A DNA stretch of 64,000 bases, taken from Inonotus obliquus. Taxonomy: Eukaryota; Basidiomycota; Agaricomycetes; Hymenochaetales; Hymenochaetaceae. The DNA lies in NCBI GenBank assembly GCA_032164295.1, contig JAJHTX010000002.1, positions 1,674,001-1,738,000 on the forward strand, in the 5' to 3' direction. Shown here in pieces: positions 37,407 to 49,213 of this stretch. The position numbers and the translations under genes were made by a program. The notes under the pieces were generated by a model, which was not told where the DNA came from, did no database searches, and saw only the letters and a list, made by a program, of their open reading frames with translations. Each line of letters opens with the position of its first letter. The stretch's first letter is position 1.

Positions 37407-38025
37407 ATGTCTAACGACTTGTACGCCGTTGCTGGTAGGCGCCAATTTGTTCTCTGAGTGAATATGTTGCTGATAGACTTCCGAAGATTTTTGTCTGATC
37501 CCTATAGGCACGGGGGAACCCTCAGTAAGAGACTGCATATTGCCTCTTATACACGTATCGCGACAGACCATCAGGTAGCCCAATACATAGCGGAATGCCA
37601 GCGAGTACTTCAAAAGACTGGCTTAACATTCAAGGTGCGGCTGTAACCTGCAAAAAGCTACTATCATTTCATTAATATTCATGCGCGTATCCATTAGATG
37701 CAGTAAGTGTGATTCTTGCATGTCTATTGTCATGGTGCTTAGAGTATTGCCGGCAGCGGATACGGGACGAATCTAGGTGAAGGAGACGCACTGCTCACTG
37801 GTTGTCTCAGAGACTCATGCATTCACTGTGCAAGAGGGTCCCTGGTCTGAAGTGATGAAGGCCATTCACGATTGCCATGCAGCGGTACACGCTCACGGTG
37901 CACCCCGAATCGCAACCGACATTCGTATCGGCACGCGGACGGATCGCGAAATAGCTCCTGGGACTGGCAATGACGGGAAAGTCACGCGAGTGGAAGAGTT
38001 ACTGAAAGAAGATGAACAAAAGTGA
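37407..38025 (+). CDS. ECM15: ECM15/UPF0045 (MTH1187-type) thiamine-binding-like protein
   Basis: This family of about 100-residue ferredoxin-like proteins (yeast Ecm15, archaeal MTH1187) binds thiamine-like ligands in some members; its cellular role is unclear. Six short exons join in frame: 37407-37434, 37487-37524, 37575-37634, 37698-37702 (5 nt), 37745-37776 and 37835-38025, giving 117 residues. The product contains ADFCLIPIGTGEPSVAQYIA, the GYGTNLEGPWSEVMKAIHDC block and RIATDIRIGTRTD, all typical of the family. The 5-nt exon supplies a Met-His pair expected before the AG-GT segment. Skipping it with the upstream acceptor at 37742 also keeps the frame but gives Lys-Ser instead. The C-terminal tail (GTGNDGKVTRVEELLKEDEQK) is charged. 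Divergent from the leucine gene. Confidence 0.85.
37698..37702 (+). other. ECM15: Putative 5-nt microexon in the ECM15 homologue
   Basis: The bases ATGCA sit between a good acceptor (CCATTAG) and a strong donor (GTAAGT). Inclusion joins to the acceptor ending at 37744 (TTAGAG), giving Met-His-Ile-Ala-Gly. Skipping requires the acceptor two bases earlier (TTAG, ending 37742). Both forms keep the reading frame. Confidence 0.55.
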
Positions 38026-38200
38026 TTTCAGGCAACTTTTTTTGAAGGTAAGATTTTGAAAAATTGGAGTTTCAAAATACATGACAATACATCTCCGTAC
38101 AGCGGCATGATCTCACGCAATCATCTATCGATAGCGATAGCAAACATGTGTCCAATAATAAACAAGACAGAATGAAGATATTGGATGCCATTACTTCTCT

Positions 38201-41200
38201 TCATAATTCATCTGACGCGGTACTTCTTGCATCCCAGTCATTCAAGTGGGATCCTTCCCGTTCCTGAAGACGAGTAATCTCAGCCTCAACCAACCCTTCT
38301 CCGAGGGCCCTTCCAAGTGCATATGCAAGTGGTACCGGGACGGCATTACCAATCTGACGCTCCATCTAACATATAAGACTGAATAAGCACAAGGAACATC
38401 ATCATGAACAAACGGACGTACGTCTTTAATTTGTTGATTTTTTCGTTCTTGAACAGAACAAAATTCGTAAACGTCAGGAAAGCCCTGAGCACGGGCTTGT
38501 TCACGGACCGTGAGCACTCTCTTGTCCTGTTTTCAATAAGTATCACGCATGCAATCCAGAAGGAACACTCCCAACTCAAATGCGAAATGTGAGCTTACAG
38601 TTGGATGGATCACAAAAGCACCCTTCGAGGCAGGGTTGACGATTGTCATCATCGTTCGGAACTGTCCCTTTCCGTCGAGTCGCCAATACGTATCTGAGGT
38701 GGAAGTGAGGTTGAAGGTATGAACAAGGTAAACGCAAGGATATAACCAACCATTTCTGGTCCCTCTTCCGTTTTTCTTTCCCATCACAGACTTGAATTCA
38801 CGAAGGGGAGCCGGAAGGTCTGCACGAGATGCGTACATGTAAGCAAGTGAAGCAAAAGTGTAGGAAGTAAGTCGAGCCTTTGACATTGGCCAGCGGTCGC
38901 ACTGGAACGTTCACTGTCCTAAACCGTGAAGCTATTAGAGCTTGCATTAAATTTCACTGAATCCATACTAACCTTTCGACAACTGCAAGGGAAAATAACG
39001 CGGTATAATGTTCCGAAACTCGAGCAACCTTCGATCGGCCTTTTCGTAAGAATGCCTGGTACAGATTTCTGGGTGGTGAGGCGTATAAGACATCATAGCC
39101 ATAACCAGCCACTTCTCGTGCTTCATCCGAGTCCGATTTCCACTGTTCCGAGTCGGCGGGGAACGTTGGCTTCCCTGTCTTTGAACTCTTGGCACCCTTG
39201 GGATAGATGATACCAGGGTTTTCCCTTATAATAGGATAAGTTTCGTTAGTCTTTTGCTAACTGAAAGAACTTACCAGTCCCACGAAGGCTACGTGCATGT
39301 ACTTGTTAGATAAACCTTGATCTATACTATCTCAAAAACTCACCAAATCGTTAATGGCTTCCAGAACTGTGACTGCATGAAATGGTGCATATTCGTGACC
39401 GTCCTCGAATTTGTTTCTGGATGCGACAGGCGCATGGCCCACTTCTGCAATTCGGCGAATGACAGTTTTATGGCCCTCACGCGGAATATGCGTGGGCATG
39501 GGCCACTTCGGAAGGGGCACATCAAGGCGAGAAGCCCAGAAGATGACCCGATTCCGCTGCTGAGGGGAGCCATAGTCTGCCGAGTTCAGCACCCTCATCT
39601 GACACTGATACCTGCAAATCGTAATCCCGCACATCAACTCTCTGAAAGACGCCATAAGAAATAAAACGTACCCCAGGCTTGTTAAGGCACGAATGATGAA
39701 TTTAACCATCCCTGCCTCAACCCCACCAACAATCCTGGCGCCCTTTTGTCGACCGTTGAGGCGGTAATGTAGAAGTCCAGTAACGTTTTCGATCAAGACA
39801 TATTTGGGGGAGTAGAATTCAACGTAAGCGAGTGCTGTGGGAATGCACGTCTGCCTTTGGATGAAATTAGCACAAAGACTCCTGAGTTTGTTGATACTTC
39901 ATACCTTATATCATCAACCCGCTATACAGCAACAAGCGCCAGGCCGTGATCACGAGTAGAAGTGAGACAATGATAGTCAAAATGTTATGTCAATTAGCCA
40001 ACCTTGAAGCGGTTCATGCCAGAGAAAGGCTGGCAGGGCGGTCCTCCCACAATGAGGTCCACCTCACCTGGCTGCGGTAACGGCGGAAGGTTTTCCTTTG
40101 CCTTCCCTAATGAACGAATAGGCGCGGGATTTTTCCCCTCTTGAAGTGCTACTGCATGCTTCAGAAGAACGTTACAATCTTGGTTGTAGACGGTAAAGTC
40201 CTCGGAATCGTGATTAACCCTAGCAGTGAAGTTGTCGTGAGTGCCCCAGAATGCTCGCGTAGCAAAAGCCAACCAGACCTCAAAGATTCAGCAGCCGAAG
40301 GATCTCGTTCCAACGCCCAACATGTTTTGATATAACCGGACAGGTCCATACCCGCAGTTAATCCTCCGGCCCCTTCAATTGCCAACTAAGAGATCGAGAT
40401 TATCCAATACCGTACGAACTCACCGGCAAACAGATCCAGGGCTCGTAATGGTACTCCCTCCTTAACCAACTTCTCACATTCCATCCAAGACTTACGAACG
40501 GATAAACATTGCTGACACTGTTTCACCGGTCTGTTGTGACGGGTTAAAACAAAATTGTCTGGGCCCTCTAACCATGATTCCAGGTCATCTACTTCAGACG
40601 ACTTCAAAACATAGCAGTGCCCATCAAGGCAGTCTGCGCTGATCTTCTCCTCATTTCCTGTGTACAGAAGCGATCGCTATGCCAGTGACGTCAATAAAAT
40701 GGACATAGATATGTGACTTAAGGTCGCTCACCTGCAGCTGAGGGGTGGGTTCTTCGTCATGAGAGCATTGAACTCTTTCAAACATGCAGACTCGTAGATC
40801 TGACTTCCCGCTGTGAGGAAGAAGATCGACGATTTGTGCAACCACTAGCAAGTTTCGTTGCTTAGACCGCATCTTGAGGTAAACAAAATCATGGACATGA
40901 TACTGTTTCCCGTACACCTTGAGTATATCGGGGTCTAATTTATTCGCACTTTGCTCTAGCTCCTCTCGCTCCCGTACCGCGCATGCATAACATTGCTTGT
41001 GTGCGGGTAGTTCTGCAAATGTGCCGCCGCGACCTGAGCCAGAAAATTGCTCGGCCTCAAAATCCACCGCCGTCATTGTCATATTTGCTGGGTCCCACTT
41101 GTGACTGAAACAAGAAATTTACATAGCTCAGTAGAGATGGTTTATACCCACGGTCGAGATAACGTTACCTTAGGTGAAATGTACTTGACCCGATGTCCTT

Positions 41201-42664
41201 GTCGGATATGACCACGGGCTCCAAGTCTCCCGCTCCTAGCTGACGTATCTTGATTTTCTGAAGGATTGCCTCCACAGGGTTGTCATCACATTCGTCCAGG
41301 AGAAATAACGCTTGCGGATTGGCTGTTTCGCCCAGAATAGTCTGGGAGCCATGTGAGAACCACCTCAGATGGAAGTACTTTTCAACTTTCGATCTTCTTC
41401 CTTCATCTCGATCAAAGAAATAACAGATTTGCGCGAACCTTGATCGAATACATGAGACATACTACATTCCGTAAAGTCAGAAGAACTCACCAGGCACTCT
41501 TACATAAATTACCAGGCATATCTTCATCCGATGAAGATGCGTCGGGGGCCGAGACGGCCACCGTGTCATGAATCTGTTGTAAAAGAATATGTCAAGGAGA
41601 CAGTTTTGTGGACTTATAATGGCACTTACGTGGTACTCGACGCCATCCACAAAGACAGACTCATAGTATCCTTTGGCATCACGAACTTCTTCTCCCCAGA
41701 CTATCTCGTTAGGCGTCGTGGTATGGACCACGAATGGTATGTCCGGTACACAAATATTCTGCAACTCGGAATCTCCTTCCACGCGTTCGTTGATCATCAT
41801 AAGAGATCGAAGGAAGAGACCTTGCGCGATCTTTCCAACTCGTGGTGTAATAAATGGTGTAGAGCCATCCCGAGCTCGTGTTGACCTCGTAGATGAGGGT
41901 ACGACGTAGTTCTGCGCAAGAATTTTCATTCTCTCGTAATATTTGTGATACGTTCTTGAGGGGTACTCTAAGATGTACCAAGCGTATTCCGTTCTTAACC
42001 ATATCTCACTGCAGTAGGCTTCAGTCCGTGTAACGAGTAACGAATGCGCATCGAGCGAATAAGCTGACCTTTTGTTCGTCCACACCTCCAAAATCGCATT
42101 TGATTTGACTGGGACACTATCATCCTCTTGAGGAACAGCGTCCCAGTCATCATCCTCATCATCTGCTTGGAGTTGCGGTCTGACAAGGCCTGAGGCTCCA
42201 AAGAATCGAATATCATTGTCCGGATTAATGTCCATAGGTAGAACCTTTCGTTCCTGTGTTTCATAATCATAGATATCAAAATAGGTCAAGATTCGTATAG
42301 GCAGCGAGTCGTCATCTTCTGGATCCATTTCTGACTCCCCAAGAAGGTCAGATAGGTCTTCATTTTCGTCGACCTCGTCATTTTCAATTATGTACCCTAT
42401 ATGGTTTGCAAGTATTTGTAGAGTCCGGCAGTGACAAGGATGGTAAGGCTCACTGTCCATAGAAGATGTCAAGTTGGCTCGCGTATGGACACGGGGATTC
42501 GAAGGGGGTAAAGATTCTGTTCTAGCCGCTGAGTTGGACCTTGATCTGGTGGCCTTAGACGACGAGGATTCAGAACCCAACTTGGCGGATAGCTGCATGC
42601 GTGACCTCTTTAACGCATTGCTCGTTTCAGAAGCTATGTTACATTTCCGTTTGAGTCGAGTCAT
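38201..42664 (-). CDS. DNMT1-type C5-cytosine DNA methyltransferase
   Basis: This nuclear enzyme methylates cytosine, typically maintaining CpG methylation after replication. The start is at 42664 (MTRLKRKCN) with a basic, Ser-rich N-terminus. In order: an RFTS-like domain (IRILTYFDIYD about 42290; the WLRTEYAWYILEYPS pattern about 41960-41995); BAH 1 (KYFHLRWFSHGSQTILGE...LFLLDECDDN about 41280-41380); BAH 2 (KQYHVHDFVYLKMRS about 40870-40915); then the catalytic domain. Catalytic motifs are DLFAGAGGLTAGMD (motif I, joined across an intron at about 40372-40435), VGGPPCQPFSGMNRF (motif IV with the catalytic Cys, about 40005-40050), LIENVTGLL (motif VI, about 39785), SADYGSPQQRNRV (motif VIII, about 39550) and QIGNAVPVPLAYALG (motif X, about 38330). 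The TGA is at 38201-38203. The domain order is that of the DNMT1 class, not DIM-2/RID or DNMT5. It shares a 227-bp promoter with MCM7. Confidence 0.93.
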
Positions 42665-42830
42665 AAGTTACGAGCGGTGACCTTTTGAACAGAGGCTGGT
42701 ACGAGAACAGCGTGGAGGACGGGGTAGAACAAATAGAGGGACATGGACAATTGAACAGGTTCAACAACTTTAGAGTGATCCCGCGGCGGCTTTGACACGG
42801 TTGAAACTCCGCTTACCCAGGTCATGTGCG

Positions 42831-42873
42831 ACGCGTTCTGGTCACAACACAAATATTCTCTTTTTCGACGCGT
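42831..42873. promoter_or_regulatory. Two MluI cell-cycle boxes in the DNMT1-MCM7 divergent promoter
   Basis: ACGCGT occurs at 42831-42836 and 42868-42873, the second only 18 bp before the MCM7 ATG. A third copy, at 42969-42974, is in MCM7 intron 1. MCB control of MCM genes is well known in yeasts; sharing of the sites with the DNA methyltransferase is inferred from position. Confidence 0.55.
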
Positions 42874-42891
42874 CCACCACCATGTCGCTCC

Positions 42892-45663
42892 CAGTGGTCT
42901 TCATCGACGTCAAGTATAACGAGGAAAAAGGTAAATATTCCTAATCTACACGCTCATGCAACGTAATAACGCGTTTCTCCCTTAGAAAAGATAAAGGCAT
43001 TTCTGGAAACATTCGAGGGTCAGAAGGATGTTACGCGTGGTATTGCGGACATGGACCTTGGGGATGACGTTCGCGATGATAGGGCGAAAAGGCTCAAATA
43101 CAAAAACCAGCTGGTGCATCTTGATCATCTCTTTCTCTTGCATGTTTCTGACATACGTGCTTGTCCAGCAAAGCATTGCAAACCGTGAACAGCAAATGCT
43201 GACCATTGAGTTGGAAGATATATACTCTGTACGCGAAATCCAGCTTCCTCCAGTCTCCAATCTCATTGTGCAATGCAATCTAGTATGAAAAAAGCGTAGC
43301 TGGACTCGTTCATCGTATCTGCAACAACACGCGACGTTACGTTGACCTGTTCTGTGAAGTCGTGGACGAGATCATGCCGAATCCCACTAAAGATATCAGC
43401 GATCAGGACGAGGTTATAGATGTGATTTTACACCAAAGGAGGGAAAGGAACCAGCAGCTTGAGAATACTCAACAGCCGGAATTTCCTGCCCACTTGCTAC
43501 GAAGATAGTCGGTACTTTCATATGCTGTCGTACTGGATCGTTCTAATTGGCTGCCCCACAGTAACCTCTACTTTCAGCCCCTGAAATCCGACGTTGCTAT
43601 GGCAGTCCGGAACGTCAAAGGCGTTCACCTTGGTAAACTCATCACCGTTCGAGGGATCGTCACCCGTGTGTCAGAAGTGAAGCCGTTACTCCAGATCAAC
43701 GCCTATACTTGTGATGTATGCGGAGCCGAGACGTTCCAAGAAATCAAGCAGAAACAATTCACGCCGATATTTGACTGTCAAAGCGACGAGTGCAAAACAA
43801 ACAGTATTCGAGGCTCACTACACATGCAAACTCGAGCTTGTCGTTTTAGTCCATTCCAAGAAGTCAAGATACAAGAAATGGTGCGTAGCAATGTAAGCCA
43901 CGTCGTATGTCACCCTCATGGACTTGTGAACAGGCCGATCAAGTACCAGTGGGACATATTCCCCGGTCCATGTCTGTCCATGTGTACGGGAATCAGACTC
44001 GCCTATTGAATCCCGGTGACATCGTTCACCTGGGCGGCATCTTCTTACCCATCCCGTATACAGGTTATCAGGCAATACGTGCTGGCTTGCTCACCGACAC
44101 CTATCTCGAGGTACATCACGCCCATCAACTCAAGAAGCAGTACAACGAACTGCAGGTAACACCCGAAATCGAGCGGGCCATCGAACAGTTGAAGCAAGAT
44201 CCCATGCTGTATCACAAGCTGGCGCAAAGCATCGCTCCCGAAATTTATGGCCACGAAGATGTCAAAAAAGCCCTGCTTCTCCTACTCGTCGGCGGTGTCA
44301 CAAAATCTATGGGTGACGGAATGAAAATTAGAGGCGATATCAACGTCTGTCTTATGGGCGATCCTGGTGTAGCCAAATCGCAACTGCTGAAGTATATCGC
44401 AAAGGTTGCTCCGCGGGGGGTATATACAACCGGAAAGGGTTCCTCCGGTGTCGGTCTCACTGCAGCCGTTATGCGCGATCCTGTGACGGATGAAATGGTG
44501 CTTGGTGGGTAGTCCCTATTTCACCCAGGTGACTTTATTCTGAATATCCGACAGAGGGAGGTGCTCTCGTCCTTGCGGACAACGGAATCTGTTGCATCGA
44601 CGAGTTCGACAAGATGGAAGAGTCCGACAGGACTGCAATTCACGAAGTCATGGAACAGCAAACTATCTCGATCTCCAAGGCAGGAATAACGACAACTCTT
44701 AATGCTCGTACTTCCGTTCTCGCAGCGGCTAACCCTCTGTTTGGTCGGTACAACCCGAAACTTTCTCCAGTGGATAACATCAATCTTCCCGCTGCTCTCT
44801 TGTCCCGCTTTGATATCATGTTCTTGATTCTTGACAAGCCGAGCCGGGATGATGATGAACGCCTTGCGCAGCATGTTACGTATGTGCATATGCACAATCA
44901 ACACCCGGCTTTGGAGTTTGAATCTATCGATCCCGTTTTGATGAGGTATGCACATTACTTACTACAATGAACGTCCACCTTTCTCAAGTTGCTTGTAGAC
45001 ATTATATCGCCATGGCTCGTCGAAAGCGTCCGACGGTTCCTCCACAAGTATCAAGCTACGTCGTCGACTCATACGTTCGCTTACGCAAGCACTCCAAGGA
45101 GAAGGAAAAGGAACACAAGGCGCATACCCACACATCTGCCCGAACACTCCTCGGTGTCCTTCGTCTCTCACAAGCACTAGCCCGTTTACGTTTCTCAGAT
45201 ATCGTAGAACACGCCGACGTTGATGAGGCATTGCGTCTCATGGAGGTCAGTGTTGAAAGTCTAAAGGATGACGATGATGAGATGGACCGTGGTGATTCGA
45301 CGATCAAGAGCAAGATCTTCAGGATCATTAGGGATATGTTCTCTGCCGCGCAAACTGGCGCTCAGCGCAGGACACGTAGCAGTAGACGGTTTGGAAAGGG
45401 ACTTTCTGGTGAAAGAGATATGGATATCGACGAGGAGGAGGAGGAAGACAAAGACGAATTATCTATGGTCGATGTCCGTAGTAGGATTCTCGCTGCGGGC
45501 TTTACAGAGTCGCAGTTAATGGACTGCATTCAGGAGGTACGTCAGAATGTGCTTTATATCACTTTCATGATGGAAATTAATGCCCTATTTATTACAGTAC
45601 GAGAATATCGATGTTTGGACAAGAGTAGCGAATAATACTAAACTGCGTTTCGTGAATGCGTGA
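42892..45663 (+). CDS. MCM7: DNA replication licensing factor MCM7
   Basis: MCM7 is one of six subunits of the MCM2-7 helicase loaded at origins and activated in S phase. The ATG at 42892 begins [16 protein letters not shown]. An apparent stop near 43190 is avoided because the segment 43113-43169 is an intron, giving [17 protein letters not shown], which fits the family. Motifs include a C4 zinc finger (CDVCGAE...DCQSDEC, about 43713-43795), Walker [10 protein letters not shown] (about 44360), Walker [10 protein letters not shown] (about 44595), the sensor stretch ANPLFGRYN, the arginine finger LLSRFD (about 44805) and a C-terminal winged-helix region ending [21 protein letters not shown], with the stop at 45661-45663. 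Asp/Glu-rich linkers (about 45260 and 45420) are usual. Convergent with the kexin gene. Confidence 0.96.
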
Positions 45664-45823
45664 TAGATGCTCATCTATTTATGTACCTCTGTTCTGTCTC
45701 TACATATCTCTTATATCACTATCCATCCTGTCCGCTTCCGTCTTATACACAATGCTGTCTTCTGCTTTTTTTCGGTTGTAATGCAATTGAAATGATATAA
45801 CATCCTCCGTGTACGAAAAGGTA

Positions 45824-48800
45824 CTATGACGGATCTGCATGCTCCCAACTACCATCGGCACTAGAAGGACTCTTAGAACCATCACGACTCCTGGTGCCTC
45901 CTACTTCTCTTCGTAACTCCCTCTCAGTTGGCTCGTCTGAGTAAAGTGGCTGCGGCGGACGTTCATCATCATCCAAGAAATCAGAATGGAACCCTATCTC
46001 CCGATGTTGTGCTAAAGGCTGTCTCAACCGAGCCTCCTCATTCGCATACACATCATCATCCTCATCATCCGACACTTCTCCAAATGCATCGTACAACTCC
46101 TTTGTCCCTCGAGCTGCATCTCCTCGTCCTCCTCTCCTTCCATCCAAAGCACTCATATTCATCTCATCGCCCGCGATACTCCTGTATTGTGCTCTACGAG
46201 CGGCACGTCGGCGCCACAAGAAGAACGCAGCACCCGCAAAGCCGAAGAGAACGACACCACCAATGGCACCGAATAACCATTTGGAACTGGTGACAAGGTT
46301 GTACATCCCTGGGAACCAACCTTCGTCGGCTGTAGGTGACATTGTCTCGTCTTCAGCCTCACTTTCTGTGGGTGCACTTGCAGTTCCAGTCGCCGTTGCG
46401 CTTGGGAAGGCTGGTTTATCTGCTTCGCCTTCTGCGGTACCGTGATCTCCGGGGAGATGCTCTGTTGGTTTTGGATGGACTTTGCTTCTTGTTGCGCTTG
46501 GTTTTGGAGGTGGGGTATCATATTGATCTGCTGGTGGGGGAAATGTGGTATTTGGGTCCAATAGAACGAATGTCTTTGCTTGTGCTGGGTCTATGGTAGA
46601 ACCCCAGAGTGTCATTTGCCATCCTAAGAAACTGCCGCTCTCATTGTCTTTGCCTTGATCAGAGACTCGAATTGTCCATTCTCCAACTGGATTCTCTTCC
46701 CTTCAAAAAGACAAGCCAAATAAAAATGTGGAAATATAACGAAGGAGTATGGATCTTACCAGTGTTTGACTGTCATAAAAATCCAACCGGGAAAACCAGT
46801 CTTGTCAGAGTCAAACTTTCGGCTCGCCGCAAGTACACTCTTAACGCCGTTCGGACTAATCAGCTCAACCTCAACATCGCCTCTCCTTGTGTGTTGAATC
46901 CAGACCTTGATCGTAACATGCTCGAGAGCTTCAAAATTCGTTGCTTTGAGCATGTTCGCCGTGACACTGGTCTTGCTCATCACACCGCCAGTAACGATAG
47001 GTGCACCACCATTCATCTTCCCATCGAGTGTCATCGTTCCATTCTCAATTTGGATAGGCGTAGTCTGCAGCCAAGCCTGCGGCTTCACAAGAGTCCACTC
47101 CTGCGATGCCTTGACGAGCTCATAGGCGTCAAGATTTCCGTAACCATACTTGTAGCTGAAGCGCCTGCCAGCGGCCGTGTCCTCCCAGTCCGGATCGTCC
47201 GGGTTTATCATCTTGGCAGTACGTACACAGAGGTGCTGGATATCTCTCCAAGTCAAATCTGGCCTACGCAATGTCAAAAGATTGGCAATACGTGTTAATC
47301 TGCATGAACTCACCTAGCAGACAAAGCCAATGCAAAGATTCCTACAGCGTTCGGTGCAGCAGCGGATGTGCCGCCATGGCTGTGAGAACACTTGTCTTTC
47401 CCTACATCGGTTGTTACCTATAAATTAGATTTTAACACTGAGCAGTAACGTTCATGTACGGACAGACGTACAATATGCTTCCCGCTCCCTGAGCTGTAGC
47501 TGACTACCATATTCTGTGATCATTATTAGCCACCAGAAATAGACTTCAGGACAAAAGCTTACAGCAGCGCATGGTTCCGAATAATAAGGACGGAGACCTT
47601 TATGATCAATGGCTGAAACAGTAACAGAATAGATCGAATTGGTATAACCGTCGAAGTTGCACTGGTCGCCTTGGGCTGCACCATTTCCACTAGCGAAGAC
47701 GAAAACTATAAATGAATTGAATCAAACAACATCCTTCAAGGCATGAGTGAGAATGGCACGCACTTGATCCCTTTCCTCCACGCCCATTCTGAATCCCATT
47801 AACTACGGCCTTCTGAATGAGGAAACTCGGTCCCTCCATTGAGCGGCCATCATCCGAGGGACCCCAACTGCAACTATAAATTGACGTGTGTTGGAATCCA
47901 TAGTTGAGCGCAGCGGCTTCGTCCGCGTCTGTAATGGGACCAGACCTATACAACACGTGTCAGAACAACATTGCTAATAGTCTTGGACCGGTTTACGGAC
48001 TACTTTGCACGTACAGTATCCGTATTCCAGCAACTTTGGAATTGTAAGCTATCCCCACACCACACACATCGTTTTTCACTGCAGCGATTTGGCCAGCACA
48101 GCGTGTCCCGTGGTGATCATCAAACAGCATTGGTTTCGGTAAAGGAACGTGCAGATTAAAGTCATACGAGTCTTCCGCATCCTATAGGGTTGCAGAATGG
48201 ATGGCCAGATGACCAGTGAGTACAGTCGGAAAGAGCTAGAATGAATGACGACAGAACTCACAAAATTCGGTGCCAGATCAGCACTCTCATAGTCTAACCC
48301 ATCATCAACCATAGCAGAAATAACTCCCTCGCCAGTAACTCCCATATCCCATACAGGTGCAACATTAACCATATGCACAGGGTTTTCGTCGTTTACAAGA
48401 TGCCACTGGTCACCAAACAATGGATCCGTAATCCCTTCTCGTTCCGCGATGTCTTTCGAAGTCATATTCAACCAGTCATAGTCTTGAAAATCGGATTGCC
48501 GCCCTCTTAAAAAGGTGTCGTCGCGCTTTATTCGCATATGCGGAATTTGGGGAGCGAGGTGCCTAACAGCTTTCGAGACTCGTAGAATTTCTGGGCTAAA
48601 ACTCTGTGAATCCAGCGATCGCTTCCTCACTAACGCGTCGAGCGCGTCCAATCCGCTATCTCGTTTGATTTGCGCACCGGCATGGCGTAGTCTACGAAGA
48701 AGCCAGTGATCGCGTAGCTGTCCCGCCTGCTCGACATATTCCAGCTGTAACACATCAAGTACCTCCCGAAGAGGAACAAGCATCGTCGGATCGTGCTCCA

Positions 48801-48927
48801 GCACGAAGTAGTCGTACGAATCATAATCTCTTTTCGCAAGATGCGCTAGTGATGAGGACGAGGCGTAGACATCTGAAATGACTGAATAAAGCAAAGCTAC
48901 CAGAGCCAAAGGAAGAGGAGGCCTCAT
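45824..48927 (-). CDS. KEX2: Kexin (Kex2-type proprotein convertase)
   Basis: Kexin is a Golgi serine protease that cuts secretory precursors after dibasic sites. The ATG at 48927 opens a signal peptide ([21 protein letters not shown]). A propeptide with Lys-Arg sites follows. The subtilase triad is complete: Asp in [11 protein letters not shown] (about 48300), His in [14 protein letters not shown] (about 48085-48125, joined to the following exon) and Ser in [14 protein letters not shown] (about 47345-47385). The P domain follows ([16 protein letters not shown] to the WGSTIDP block, about 46580-47150). Then comes a Ser/Thr/Pro stalk, one membrane helix ([22 protein letters not shown], about 46225-46290), and a cytosolic tail with acidic clusters and a possible Tyr-based sorting signal, as for Golgi retention. 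Full length. Tandem with POT1 and convergent with MCM7. Confidence 0.95.
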
Positions 48928-49213
48928 ACTTAGTGAGGAACAGGCGTAAAGCTGGTTTGAGCCAAGCCCGTTTCAATAGCATCAATCGGTATGGGCTCGT
49001 GGGAACGCGTCGGCGTTGCCAACTGACTTGTGCTTTATCACACCCATTCGTGAATGCCGTCAGGATGTCTTTATTGAAGATTATACAGCAAAGTATGCTC
49101 TATGCAATGTCTTTGGGGGGGAAAATTGCGGAAACAGCAAATGACAGTAATACATATTGATAGACAAAGATAGAGCAATAAACAAGAAGCAAACCAATGG
49201 GAATATGCTATGG

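Noticed and set aside
6875..42664. RdRP plus DNA methyltransferase as a genome-defence island
   Set aside because: They are about 27 kb apart with unrelated housekeeping genes between, and no Dicer, Argonaute or mobile element is present.
43160..43195. Premature stop in MCM7 after HCKP
   Set aside because: The segment 43113-43169 is an intron; splicing gives a continuous family-like sequence.
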